18,921 nt of DNA, from assembly GCA_015486905.1 (NCBI GenBank), contig WFQV01000005.1, positions 1 through 18,921 on the forward strand, written 5' to 3'. This document shows positions 1 through 6,321 of this stretch, piece after piece (the stretch's first letter is position 1; each line of letters starts with the position of its first letter). A model generated the notes under the pieces. It searched no databases. It worked only from the letters and a program-made list of their open reading frames with translations, and was not told where the DNA came from. A program made the position numbers and the translations under genes. Source of the DNA: Melioribacteraceae bacterium. Lineage in GTDB: Bacteria > Bacteroidota > Ignavibacteria > Ignavibacteriales > Melioribacteraceae.

Positions 1-1
1 A

Positions 2-1120
2 AAAAGTTCTTTAACGGAGACTTGGTGTAAAAGTCGTAGAAAAATGAGTGAACAAGGAATTGACTTTAACTTCGTTTACACCGGTGGGATTTACAACGTT
101 GTGGATTGCGATTTTACCAATAAGTCAACCTACCCCCATAATTTCGATTTGCCCACAAATTTTAACTTTGAAAGGTTGTTCGGCTGGAAAGAGACAACTT
201 TGTTCGTTTACGTACTCGGCAACGATGGTGGCGTTCCTAATGAGAAAGTCGGGACTGCCGGGCGCTACCGTACAATACAAGGAATTTCCAATATCAGCGC
301 TCCGAATAACTGGAAACTTTATGAATTTTGGATTGAGAAGAATTTACTTAATGATAAGCTGTCTTTTCTTTTAGGACTTTACGATTTAAACTCGGAATTT
401 GACGTTAGGGAAACATCGGGGATTTTTATTAATCCTTCACATGGAATTAAGCCGGATTACTCACAATCGGGGAAAAACGGACCTTCGATTTTCCATAATA
501 CTTCATTAGCAGCAAGATTTAAATTTACACCCAATGAGAACCTCTATTTTCTACTTGGCGTATTTGACGGCGTTCCCGAAGACCCTAACAATCCCAAAAG
601 CAAACACATAATCTTGAACAAAAACGATGGAGTTTTAATTTCTTACGAGATGGGTTTGTCCGAAAACCGTAAATATTATTACGCCGGATTTGGTAAATAC
701 AGATTGGGTGCTTGGTATTACACCTCGAAATTTGAAGACCTAACGGAAGTAAATAAAAATAGTAATCCTCGAATGAGAAATGACAATTTCGGAGTTTGCA
801 TTTTGGCAGAGAAATTCCTTTTTGCCGAGAAGGACGATTCCACTCTAGGACCTGCCGCATTTTTAAGATTCGGAGTGGCTAACCCTAATATAAACGTAAT
901 TGATTACTATTGGGGCAGCGGCATTACTTTTACAGACTTAAATGAAACCGCAGGAATTCCGATTAATAAAAATGAAACAATTAGCGAATTAACATATAGC
1001 CTGCAAGTAAACAGTTGGCTGCGCATACAGCCGGCTTATCAAAATGCAATTAAACCAATGGTAAATTACCCTCATCAAACGGATAATGTTCTTGGAACGC
1101 GAATTCAAATTATTTTTTAA
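2..1120 (+). CDS. OprB-family carbohydrate porin, 5' end beyond the window
   Basis: This is the C-terminal part of an outer-membrane beta-barrel porin of the OprB (carbohydrate-selective) family, which lets sugars or other small solutes diffuse into the periplasm. The first ATG is at 44, but the frame is open back to base 2. The codons before the ATG read L-T-E-T-W-C-K-S-R-K, which lines up with the conserved entry of OprB mature domains (an L-T-x-x-W-G-G-like stretch followed by E-x-G-I-x-F-x-x-x-Y-T-G). The true start and signal peptide are therefore upstream of the window, and ATG 44 is an internal Met. Supporting family features are the E-F-W-I-E-K strand with G-L-Y-D-L-N-S-E-F, the later G-V-F-D-G-V-P turn, alternating aromatic strands, and a C-terminal strand ending in I-I-F, as expected for Bam-inserted barrels. 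The chemoreceptor gene starts 18 bases downstream. The substrate cannot be told from sequence. Confidence 0.82.
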   Translation, partial: KSSLTETWCKSRRKMSEQGIDFNFVYTGGIYNVVDCDFTNKSTYPHNFDLPTNFNFERLFGWKETTLFVYVLGNDGGVPNEKVGTAGRYRTIQGISNISAPNNWKLYEFWIEKNLLNDKLSFLLGLYDLNSEFDVRETSGIFINPSHGIKPDYSQSGKNGPSIFHNTSLAARFKFTPNENLYFLLGVFDGVPEDPNNPKSKHIILNKNDGVLISYEMGLSENRKYYYAGFGKYRLGAWYYTSKFEDLTEVNKNSNPRMRNDNFGVCILAEKFLFAEKDDSTLGPAAFLRFGVANPNINVIDYYWGSGITFTDLNETAGIPINKNETISELTYSLQVNSWLRIQPAYQNAIKPMVNYPHQTDNVLGTRIQIIF

Positions 1121-1138
1121 TTAATAATAGAGGTAAAA

Positions 1139-3307
1139 ATGAAAACAATAAAAGGCAAACTTTTCTTAGCATTCGGACTGATTGTAGCTTTTTTAGTTGT
1201 TCAGTTAATAATCGGATATGTGATTTCGTCGAATGCACAAAATGAAATCGAAAAAGCAACCAACATCGAGTTGAAAGCCGGTACCCTAGCTCAAAAAATT
1301 GACTTGGATGTTGTGCAAGTCCAACAATCTCTTAGTGATATCAGTGCCACTCGCGCTGCTAAGGGTTATGACGACGGTTTTACCAACGCGGAAAAATATG
1401 CTAAACTTTTTTACAAACATTTAAACGAGTTGTTACAACTAAAGCCGGAAGATAAGTCGGAATTAGATAAACTTAAAACTACTTTCGATAAATTTTACGA
1501 GCAAGGTAAAGCAATGGCAAAAGTTTATATTGATAAAGGTGCAGCGGAAGGAAATAAAAGAAGGGATGTATTCGATTCTTATGCCAGCACTATGGAGGCA
1601 GAACTAAATAAAACAGACAATAAATATCAGAAAAACGGTGATGCTTCACTTCAAGCGGCAATTACATCAAATAAAACAGCTTTTAACATTTCATTGATTT
1701 TTATGTCTCTTGTCATTTTAATAAGTATTGGAGCAGGCTTTTTAGTTTCAAAAAACGTTAATTCTTCTATTAAAAAATTAATTTATGCTACCAAAGAAGT
1801 TGCCAAAGGTAATTCAAAAATAAATTTGAATATTGAAACAAAGGACGAGTTTAATGTTTTAGGTAATTCTTTTAATGAAATGATAAAAGAAATTGACACC
1901 CAGAAAAAATTTATTGACGAGTTACCGGCACCGGTAATGGTAATCGATTCAGAGTTTAATATTAAATTCATTAACGAACAAACATCGAAAATAATTGGTA
2001 AAAGTCCGAAAGAGGCAGTAGGATTAAAGTGTTACGACCAAATGAAAACAAAAGATTGCAACACGGAAAATTGCGCCTTAAAGCAGGCTATGAATCGCGA
2101 CAGAATCGCTGCCAGAGAAACCATCGCACACCCGCAAAACAATGAAATTCCCATACTTTATACCGGGAAACCGCTTAAAGATGATAATGGAAAAATAACC
2201 GGAGCTGTTGAATATATTGTGGATTTGACCGAATCCAAAGAGAAGGAAAAGTATCTTGAGACAAACACCGAAATTTTACTGCAAAATATGGAAAGATTTG
2301 CAAACGGTGATTTAGGTGTTAAACTCGAAGAGAAAAAAGGGAGCGATCTAATCGCAAAACTTTTTAACGGATTTAATAAAGCGGTAAACAATATCAGAAG
2401 AATGATAAATCAAGTTAAAGACGCAGTGGAAGCCACCGCAAGTGCAAGCACACAGATTTCTTCAAGTACGGAAGAAATGGCTGCAGGCATGCAAGAACAA
2501 AGCAGCCAAACCTCCGAGGTTGCTTCGGCAGTTGAAGAAATCACCAAAACAATAATGGAAACCGCAAGCAATTCAGAACGTGCGGCACAAGCAGCTAAAG
2601 CTTCCAGCGACCAAGCAAGTGAAGGCACTGAAAAAGTGGCTATGACACAGCAAGGTATGGAGGAAATATTCGACAACACAAAAATTATCGGAGAAGTTGT
2701 TTACTCTCTAAGTGAAAAGGCGGAACAAATCGGAGATATAATTCAAATAATTAATGAAATAGCCGACCAAACCAACTTACTTGCTTTGAACGCTGCAATA
2801 GAAGCCGCTAGGGCAGGCGAACACGGGCGCGGGTTCTCCGTTGTTGCCGATGAGGTTCGTAAACTTGCCGAAAGGACAACAAATGCAACACAAGAAATTA
2901 CCGAAACCATTAAAGCAATTCAGAAAGAAGCAAAAGATGCAAGAGAATCGATGTTAACATCAGAAGAAGCGGTTAAAAAAGGTAAACAGCTTACCAATGA
3001 AATAGAGGAAGCTTTTAAAAACATTTTGCATGGTATTCAAACCACTTCGGAAGATATTGAACAGGTTGCCGCTGCAAGCGAAGAACAATCGAGCACTGCC
3101 GAACAAATAGCCCAAAATGTGGAAGCTATAAATAGTGTTGCAAACGAAACTTCCCTGGGAGTGCAAGAAATTGCACAATCAATAAACGGATTAAATGTAC
3201 TAACAGAAAAACTTCGAACGCTTATAGACCAGTTCCATGTTAGCAGTACAATCGGAGAATCAAACCTTGCCGTTCGCAGCAACGGGAAAATAGTAGCAAA
3301 TGTTTAA
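1139..3307 (+). CDS. Methyl-accepting chemotaxis protein with HAMP and PAS domains
   Basis: This is a membrane chemoreceptor that controls the CheA kinase. Domains in order: TM1 at about residues 8-29; a helical periplasmic sensor at about 30-182 containing the stretch V-V-Q-V-Q-Q-S-L-S-D-I-S-A-T-R, which I have seen in other bacterial chemoreceptors; TM2 at about 183-203; HAMP at about 204-256; a PAS domain at about 258-370; a second HAMP-like helix pair at about 372-425; and the long signalling coiled coil to about 700. The highly conserved hairpin tip (I-A-D-Q-T-N-L-L-A-L-N-A-A-I-E-A-A-R-A-G-E) starts at residue 541. The PAS carries three cysteines, C298, C307 and C312, spaced C-x8-C-x4-C, and no CxxCH haem motif. 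The C-terminus (...K-I-V-A-N-V) lacks a CheR-tethering pentapeptide. The ATG at 1139 has an AGAGG at 1129-1133. The upstream neighbour is a porin 18 bases away, so co-transcription is likely. The ligand is unknown. Confidence 0.95.
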   Translation: MKTIKGKLFLAFGLIVAFLVVQLIIGYVISSNAQNEIEKATNIELKAGTLAQKIDLDVVQVQQSLSDISATRAAKGYDDGFTNAEKYAKLFYKHLNELLQLKPEDKSELDKLKTTFDKFYEQGKAMAKVYIDKGAAEGNKRRDVFDSYASTMEAELNKTDNKYQKNGDASLQAAITSNKTAFNISLIFMSLVILISIGAGFLVSKNVNSSIKKLIYATKEVAKGNSKINLNIETKDEFNVLGNSFNEMIKEIDTQKKFIDELPAPVMVIDSEFNIKFINEQTSKIIGKSPKEAVGLKCYDQMKTKDCNTENCALKQAMNRDRIAARETIAHPQNNEIPILYTGKPLKDDNGKITGAVEYIVDLTESKEKEKYLETNTEILLQNMERFANGDLGVKLEEKKGSDLIAKLFNGFNKAVNNIRRMINQVKDAVEATASASTQISSSTEEMAAGMQEQSSQTSEVASAVEEITKTIMETASNSERAAQAAKASSDQASEGTEKVAMTQQGMEEIFDNTKIIGEVVYSLSEKAEQIGDIIQIINEIADQTNLLALNAAIEAARAGEHGRGFSVVADEVRKLAERTTNATQEITETIKAIQKEAKDARESMLTSEEAVKKGKQLTNEIEEAFKNILHGIQTTSEDIEQVAAASEEQSSTAEQIAQNVEAINSVANETSLGVQEIAQSINGLNVLTEKLRTLIDQFHVSSTIGESNLAVRSNGKIVANV

Positions 3308-3380
3308 CGATTTAATTATTAAGCGAATGAAACATACATGACTAAGTTTAAGACACCCAAGCAAATGATATTATTTATGA

Positions 3381-3421
3381 ACCTGCCTGCCCTGCCTACC
3401 GGCAGGCAGGCGGTAGGCAGG
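3381..3421. repeat. Interleaved GC-rich palindrome (a-b-a'-b')
   Basis: Two 10-base inverted repeats are interleaved. Arm a, CCTGCCTGCC (3382-3391), is complementary to a', GGCAGGCAGG (3401-3410). Arm b, CCTGCCTACC (3391-3400), is complementary to b', GGTAGGCAGG (3412-3421). All four arms are exact. Because the order is a-b-a'-b', the two stems exclude each other or form a pseudoknot. A short alternative hairpin, CTGCC-TACC-GGCAG, also exists at 3392-3405. Confidence 0.85.
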
Positions 3422-3446
3422 TGAAGAATGAGTAAGGAATAATTTG

Positions 3447-3478
3447 ATTGAATGGTTGGATGATTGGATGGTTGGATA
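3447..3478. repeat. Tandem octamer repeat, four copies
   Basis: Four consecutive 8-base units run ATTGAATG, GTTGGATG, ATTGGATG, GTTGGATA, with consensus RTTGGATG. They abut the degenerate first copy of the 41-bp array. This is a short microsatellite-like tract, potentially variable in copy number between strains. Confidence 0.8.
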
Positions 3479-3635
3479 TCCGCCTTTATCCCGACAAGTC
3501 GGGATTCGGCGCGACAGGTCCGTCTTCGTCTGCGCTTCGCTTGACTACGCCGTGACAGGTCCGTCTTCGTCCCGATAAATCGGGACTACGCCGTGACAGG
3601 TCCGTCTTCGTCTGCGCTTCGCTTGACTACGCCGC
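3479..3635. repeat. 41-bp tandem repeat array with exchangeable hairpin cores
   Basis: Three full 41-base units occur at exact period: 3513-3553, 3554-3594 and 3595-3635. A degenerate leading copy lies at about 3479-3512 (offset 40). Each unit has a fixed 17-base head (GACAGGTCCGTCTTCGT), a 14-base core and a 10-base tail (ACTACGCCGT; GC-ending in the last). Cores of units 1 and 3 are identical (CTGCGCTTCGCTTG, a GCG-CTT-CGC mini-hairpin). Unit 2 has CCCGATAAATCGGG, a 5-bp stem with TAAA loop. The leading copy carries the related hairpin ATCCCGAC-AA-GTCGGGAT (3488-3505). Head and tail are partly complementary to each other, so each unit could fold as one imperfect stem capped by its core. Confidence 0.85.
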
Positions 3636-3672
3636 GACAAGATGGATGATTGTTCTGTTATTTTTTGTTTAG

Positions 3673-3690
3673 AGGTTGAGGTTAAGGTTG
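3673..3690. repeat. Tandem hexamer repeat, three copies
   Basis: Three consecutive hexamers read AGGTTG, AGGTTA, AGGTTG, followed by a partial AG. This is a short, low-information tract inside the repeat island, and no function is evident. Confidence 0.6.
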
Positions 3691-3766
3691 AGACTTGTTA
3701 CAGATTACCGAAAAACAAAGCGTACAAAATAATTTTAACAAAGTTCTACATGAGCGACATTTCATT

Positions 3767-3790
3767 AACCCCGAGCTTCAGCTCGGGGTT
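3767..3790. repeat. Perfect 10-bp inverted repeat
   Basis: AACCCCGAGC (3767-3776) and GCTCGGGGTT (3781-3790) are exact reverse complements around the loop TTCA. There is no following T-tract, so it is not a standard intrinsic terminator. Its form fits a REP-like dispersed hairpin. Confidence 0.85.
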
Positions 3791-3820
3791 AGGACGAGAG
3801 AAAACACTAAATTGTTTTGG

Positions 3821-3863
3821 CGCGATTTTTTTGCCTGCCCCGCCAACGGCGGGAAAAATCGTG
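3821..3863. repeat. Nested inverted repeat
   Basis: The outer arms CGATTTTT (3823-3830) and AAAAATCG (3854-3861) are exact complements, extended by a G-T wobble and a C-G pair to 3821/3863. The inner arms CCCGCC (3839-3844) and GGCGGG (3848-3853) close on the loop AAC. Eight unpaired bases (3831-3838) bulge from the left side only. It may be a REP-like unit or an attenuator-like structure. Confidence 0.7.
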
Positions 3864-3892
3864 ACAAAACTTCGTAGGGAAATAATCAGATG

Positions 3893-3925
3893 AAAAAGCG
3901 TCCCACAGTGAGGACGCTTTTTTTT
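3893..3925 (+). terminator. Strong rho-independent terminator
   Basis: The stem AAAAAGCGTCC (3893-3903) pairs with GGACGCTTTTT starting at 3912. The loop is eight bases (CACAGTGA), in which CAC and GTG could pair further, and a run of eight T follows (3918-3925). The A-run on the 5' side would also allow termination from the other strand. It lies 586 bases after the chemoreceptor stop and 62 bases before cdd. It would insulate the salvage cluster from upstream reading, or act as a leader terminator if transcription starts further up. Confidence 0.85.
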
Positions 3926-3956
3926 AAATGTAAATTACCATTAATCTCAAAATAAT

Positions 3957-3964
3957 TATATTTG
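3957..3964 (+). promoter_or_regulatory. Possible -7 promoter box for the salvage cluster
   Basis: TATATTTG matches the TAnnTTTG -7 consensus known in Bacteroidota. It would put the transcription start near 3971, about 17 bases before the cdd ATG. I see no good -33 TTTG partner, so support rests on this box, the terminator just upstream and the lack of another promoter. An alternative reading of TTGACT at 3962 as a sigma-70 -35 box leaves no room for a -10 before the ATG. Confidence 0.3.
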
Positions 3965-3987
3965 ACTTTCAAATTAAAAAAGATACT

Positions 3988-4389
3988 ATGGAAAAAGAAA
4001 CATTAATAGAAAAAGCATTCGAAGCAAAAAGAAAATCCTACGCACCTTATTCGAACTTCCACGTGGGAGCAGCACTTTTAACCAAAGACGGTAAAATCTA
4101 CCAAGGTGCAAATATTGAAAATTCATCTTACAGCTTAACCGTTTGTGCCGAAAGAACCGCTGCCTTCGCTGCAAAGTTAGCCGGGGAAACTAAATTCCAA
4201 GCTATTGCCATTACAAGCGATTCGAACGATTTTACTCCCCCCTGCGGTGCCTGTCGGCAAGTTTTAATGGAAATCTGCGGTGAAGATTTGGAAGTTATTT
4301 TGGTAAAGCCCGACAAAGAAAGTAAATCATTTAAACTTAGAGAACTGCTGCCTTATTCATTCGGCAGTAAACAATTGAACGATGTATGA
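3988..4389 (+). CDS. cdd: Cytidine deaminase
   Basis: This cytosolic zinc enzyme deaminates cytidine and deoxycytidine to uridine and deoxyuridine in pyrimidine salvage. At 133 residues it is the short, tetrameric type. The catalytic motif C53-A-E55 supplies one zinc ligand and the proton-shuttling glutamate. P85-C86-G-A-C89-R supplies the other two zinc ligands. The N-terminal Y-A-P-Y-S-N-F-x-V-G-A-A-L and the N-I-E-N-S-S-Y substrate stretch are typical of the family. The ATG at 3988 has an A-rich leader without a Shine-Dalgarno sequence and is the only start that gives the expected N-terminus. The stop overlaps the next start by 4 bases (ATGA), implying translational coupling to thymidine kinase. 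Confidence 0.96.
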   Translation: MEKETLIEKAFEAKRKSYAPYSNFHVGAALLTKDGKIYQGANIENSSYSLTVCAERTAAFAAKLAGETKFQAIAITSDSNDFTPPCGACRQVLMEICGEDLEVILVKPDKESKSFKLRELLPYSFGSKQLNDV

Positions 4390-4979
4390 TGGAATTCGCC
4401 CCTCACTTAGTGCCCAGAGATACCGGCTGGATTGAAGTTATTGCCGGCTGTATGTTCAGCGGCAAAACGGAAGAATTAATCCGCCGCTTACGCAGGGCAA
4501 TGATTGCAAGACAGGAAGTAAAAATTTTCAAACCGAAAATCGACACGAGATACTCCGAAGATGAGATTGTTTCACACAATTCCCAAGCTCTGCCTTCGGA
4601 AATAGTTGAGAATTCTTCCGAAATTTTGGAAAAAGTCGGAAACGCACAAGTAATCGGAATTGACGAAGCTCAATTTTTCGACGCCGGAATAGTTGACGTT
4701 TGTAATAAACTTGCCGATGAAGGCAAACGTGTAATTGTAGCAGGCTTGGACCAAGATTACAAAGGCAAGCCGTTTGAACCGATGCCTCAACTTCTGGCGG
4801 TTGCGGAATACATTACCAAGACTTTGGCTATTTGTGTTATTTGCGGCAACCCCGCCGACCGCACACAGAGGAAAGTCGTTTCCAAAGACCGTGTGTTGGT
4901 GGGCGCAGCCGATCTCTACGAAGCACGCTGCAGAAAACACCATTACATCCCCGATGAGGAAAATTCAAATGAGCTTTGA
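4386..4979 (+). CDS. tdk: Thymidine kinase, type II
   Basis: This enzyme phosphorylates thymidine (and deoxyuridine) with ATP to give dTMP in the cytosol. It has the P-loop G21-C-M-F-S-G-K-T28, the catalytic D93-E-A-Q-F-F (E94 as general base), the D-Q-D-Y-K-G-K-P-F stretch near residue 122, and a zinc site C150-x2-C153 with C182-x2-H185. The lasso-like substrate segment G-A-A-D-L-Y-E-A precedes the last pair. Its 197 residues are normal for this family. The start at 4386 overlaps the cdd stop by 4 bases; the next codon is also ATG (4389), so initiation there is possible. The 3' end overlaps the permease start by 11 bases. Confidence 0.96.
   Translation: MMEFAPHLVPRDTGWIEVIAGCMFSGKTEELIRRLRRAMIARQEVKIFKPKIDTRYSEDEIVSHNSQALPSEIVENSSEILEKVGNAQVIGIDEAQFFDAGIVDVCNKLADEGKRVIVAGLDQDYKGKPFEPMPQLLAVAEYITKTLAICVICGNPADRTQRKVVSKDRVLVGAADLYEARCRKHHYIPDEENSNEL
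4956..4960 (+). promoter_or_regulatory. Ribosome binding site fixing the nupC start
   Basis: GAGGA lies 8 bases before ATG 4969, inside the end of tdk. It supports 4969 over the upstream ATG at 4774, which would add 65 residues of tdk shadow to the permease. Confidence 0.6.
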
Positions 4980-6321
4980 ATCCATATACCGCGGAATAAT
5001 AGGAATATTTCTTCTGATTTTTATTGCTTACCTCTTCTCCAATAATAAAAAGAAAATCGATTGGAAATTAGTAGGCAGCGGTTTGGGATTGCAATTGGTC
5101 TTTGCAATCTTTATTATTAAAGGAGATAACCTGGCTGCCTTCTGGGCACCCCTCGGCTGGCCAAAGTTGATTTTTGTTTATATCAGTAAATTCTTCGTGC
5201 TTCTGCTTGATTTCACTACCGACGGAGCAAAATTTGTTTTCGGAAATTTGGCACTTTCACCGGGCACACCTAAAAGTCTGGGACTCTTCTTTGCTTTTCA
5301 AGTTCTTCCTACAATCATTTTCTTCGCAAGTTTAATGGCAGTGCTTTATTATTTGGGGATAATGCAAAAAGTCGTGCAGTGGATGGCTTGGGTAATGGCA
5401 AAAATAATGGGAACAAGCGGTGCCGAGTCCCTTTCATGTACCGCTAATATTTTTGTGGGACAAACGGAAGCACCGCTAATGGTTAAGCCTTACATTGCCT
5501 CAATGACAAAAAGCGAGATTCTAACAATAATGACCGGCGGAATGGCTACCATTGCAGGAGGAGTGATGGCAGCTTACATACAAATTTTAGGACAATCGTA
5601 TTCTCAAACCCTGGGCATACCTCTGCACGAGGCACAAGTAATGTTCGCCACGCAACTTTTAGGCGCCAGCGTAATGGCAGCACCGGCGGCTCTTGTAGTT
5701 TCAAAAATCATTTTCCCCGAAGTGGATGAACCGGTAACAAAAGGAACCGTTAAATTGGAAGTGGAAAAGAACGCGCAAAACGTTGTTGAAGCTGCAGCAA
5801 ACGGCGCAAGCGACGGTTTACAGCTTGCTCTGAACGTAGGTGCTATGCTCATTGCTTTCATTGCATTCATTGCTTTGATTAACTACGTCCTTTTGTATTT
5901 CGGCAACTTGGTGGGAATTAATGAAGCACTGAAACAAGAATACGGCAGACCTTTAAGCATGCAATTAATTTTAGGCTGGATTTTCCAATTCCTCGCCTAC
6001 GGAATTGGCGTACCATGGAAAGAATCCCTCAACTTCGGAAGTTTAATAGGAACGAAAATTGTACTTAATGAGTTTGTCGCTTACCTCGATTTAGGGAAAT
6101 TAATTCAAGCGAAAGAACTCTTGGGCGACAAGGCAATGATGATGGCGACTTACGCACTCTGCGGCTTTGCAAACTTTTCCTCCATTGCAATTCAATTGGG
6201 GGGATTAGGACCTTTAGCACCGAAGCGGAAAAGCGACATTGCACAATTGGGAATGCGCGCCGTCTTAGGCGGAACGCTTGCAACTTTAATGACAGCAACA
6301 TTAGCAGGGTTTTTATTTTGA
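4969..6321 (+). CDS. nupC: Concentrative nucleoside transporter (NupC/CNT family)
   Basis: This inner-membrane cation-coupled symporter imports nucleosides. From ATG 4969 it is 450 residues and rich in hydrophobic segments. The two family signatures are present: G-T-S-G-A-E-S-L with G-Q-T-E-A-P-L at about residues 148-170 (the first nucleoside/cation-binding hairpin), and N-E-F-V-A-Y followed by Y-A-L-C-G-F-A-N-F-S-S-I-A-I-Q towards the C-terminus. The hydrophilic stretch between, with V-E-K-N-A-Q-N-V-V-E-A-A-A-N-G-A-S-D-G, is the usual mid-protein region. It sits between thymidine kinase and purine nucleoside phosphorylase with 11-base and 4-base overlaps, so it likely feeds all the salvage enzymes of the cluster. 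The exact nucleoside range and coupling ion (proton or sodium) are not readable. Confidence 0.94.
   Translation: MSFESIYRGIIGIFLLIFIAYLFSNNKKKIDWKLVGSGLGLQLVFAIFIIKGDNLAAFWAPLGWPKLIFVYISKFFVLLLDFTTDGAKFVFGNLALSPGTPKSLGLFFAFQVLPTIIFFASLMAVLYYLGIMQKVVQWMAWVMAKIMGTSGAESLSCTANIFVGQTEAPLMVKPYIASMTKSEILTIMTGGMATIAGGVMAAYIQILGQSYSQTLGIPLHEAQVMFATQLLGASVMAAPAALVVSKIIFPEVDEPVTKGTVKLEVEKNAQNVVEAAANGASDGLQLALNVGAMLIAFIAFIALINYVLLYFGNLVGINEALKQEYGRPLSMQLILGWIFQFLAYGIGVPWKESLNFGSLIGTKIVLNEFVAYLDLGKLIQAKELLGDKAMMMATYALCGFANFSSIAIQLGGLGPLAPKRKSDIAQLGMRAVLGGTLATLMTATLAGFLF

Larger units (their letters stand above)
3308..3987. other. Gene-free repeat island between chemoreceptor and cdd
   Basis: These 680 bases hold no credible gene but are packed with structured repeats. 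In order they are an interleaved palindrome (3381-3421), four tandem octamers (3447-3478), a 41-bp tandem array with hairpin cores (3479-3635), three tandem hexamers (3673-3690), a perfect 10-bp hairpin (3767-3790), a nested GC/AT hairpin (3821-3863) and an intrinsic terminator (3893-3925). The GC-rich stems stand out from the AT-rich bases around them. Such mosaics look like accumulated REP-like dispersed elements. Whether copies exist elsewhere in the genome cannot be seen here. Confidence 0.85.

Noticed and set aside
48..374. 108-codon open frame inside the porin gene
   Set aside because: It is a shadow of the porin frame with no family resemblance, while the porin frame is clearly coding.
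2027..2080. c-type haem site in the chemoreceptor PAS
   Set aside because: The cysteines are spaced C-x8-C-x4-C without the CxxCH motif, and the domain is predicted to be cytoplasmic.
3479..3635. CRISPR-like array (27-base constant part, 14-base variable part)
   Set aside because: The variable parts are too short for spacers, two of three are identical, they are self-complementary hairpins, and no cas gene is present.
3642..3893. 83-codon open frame ending at the terminator
   Set aside because: It runs through the hexamer tract and two inverted repeats, has no recognisable protein pattern, and its codons follow the repeats rather than coding constraint.
4774..4968. 65-residue N-terminal extension of the permease
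   Set aside because: It lies wholly in another frame of tdk. ATG 4969 with GAGGA gives the normal CNT N-terminus.
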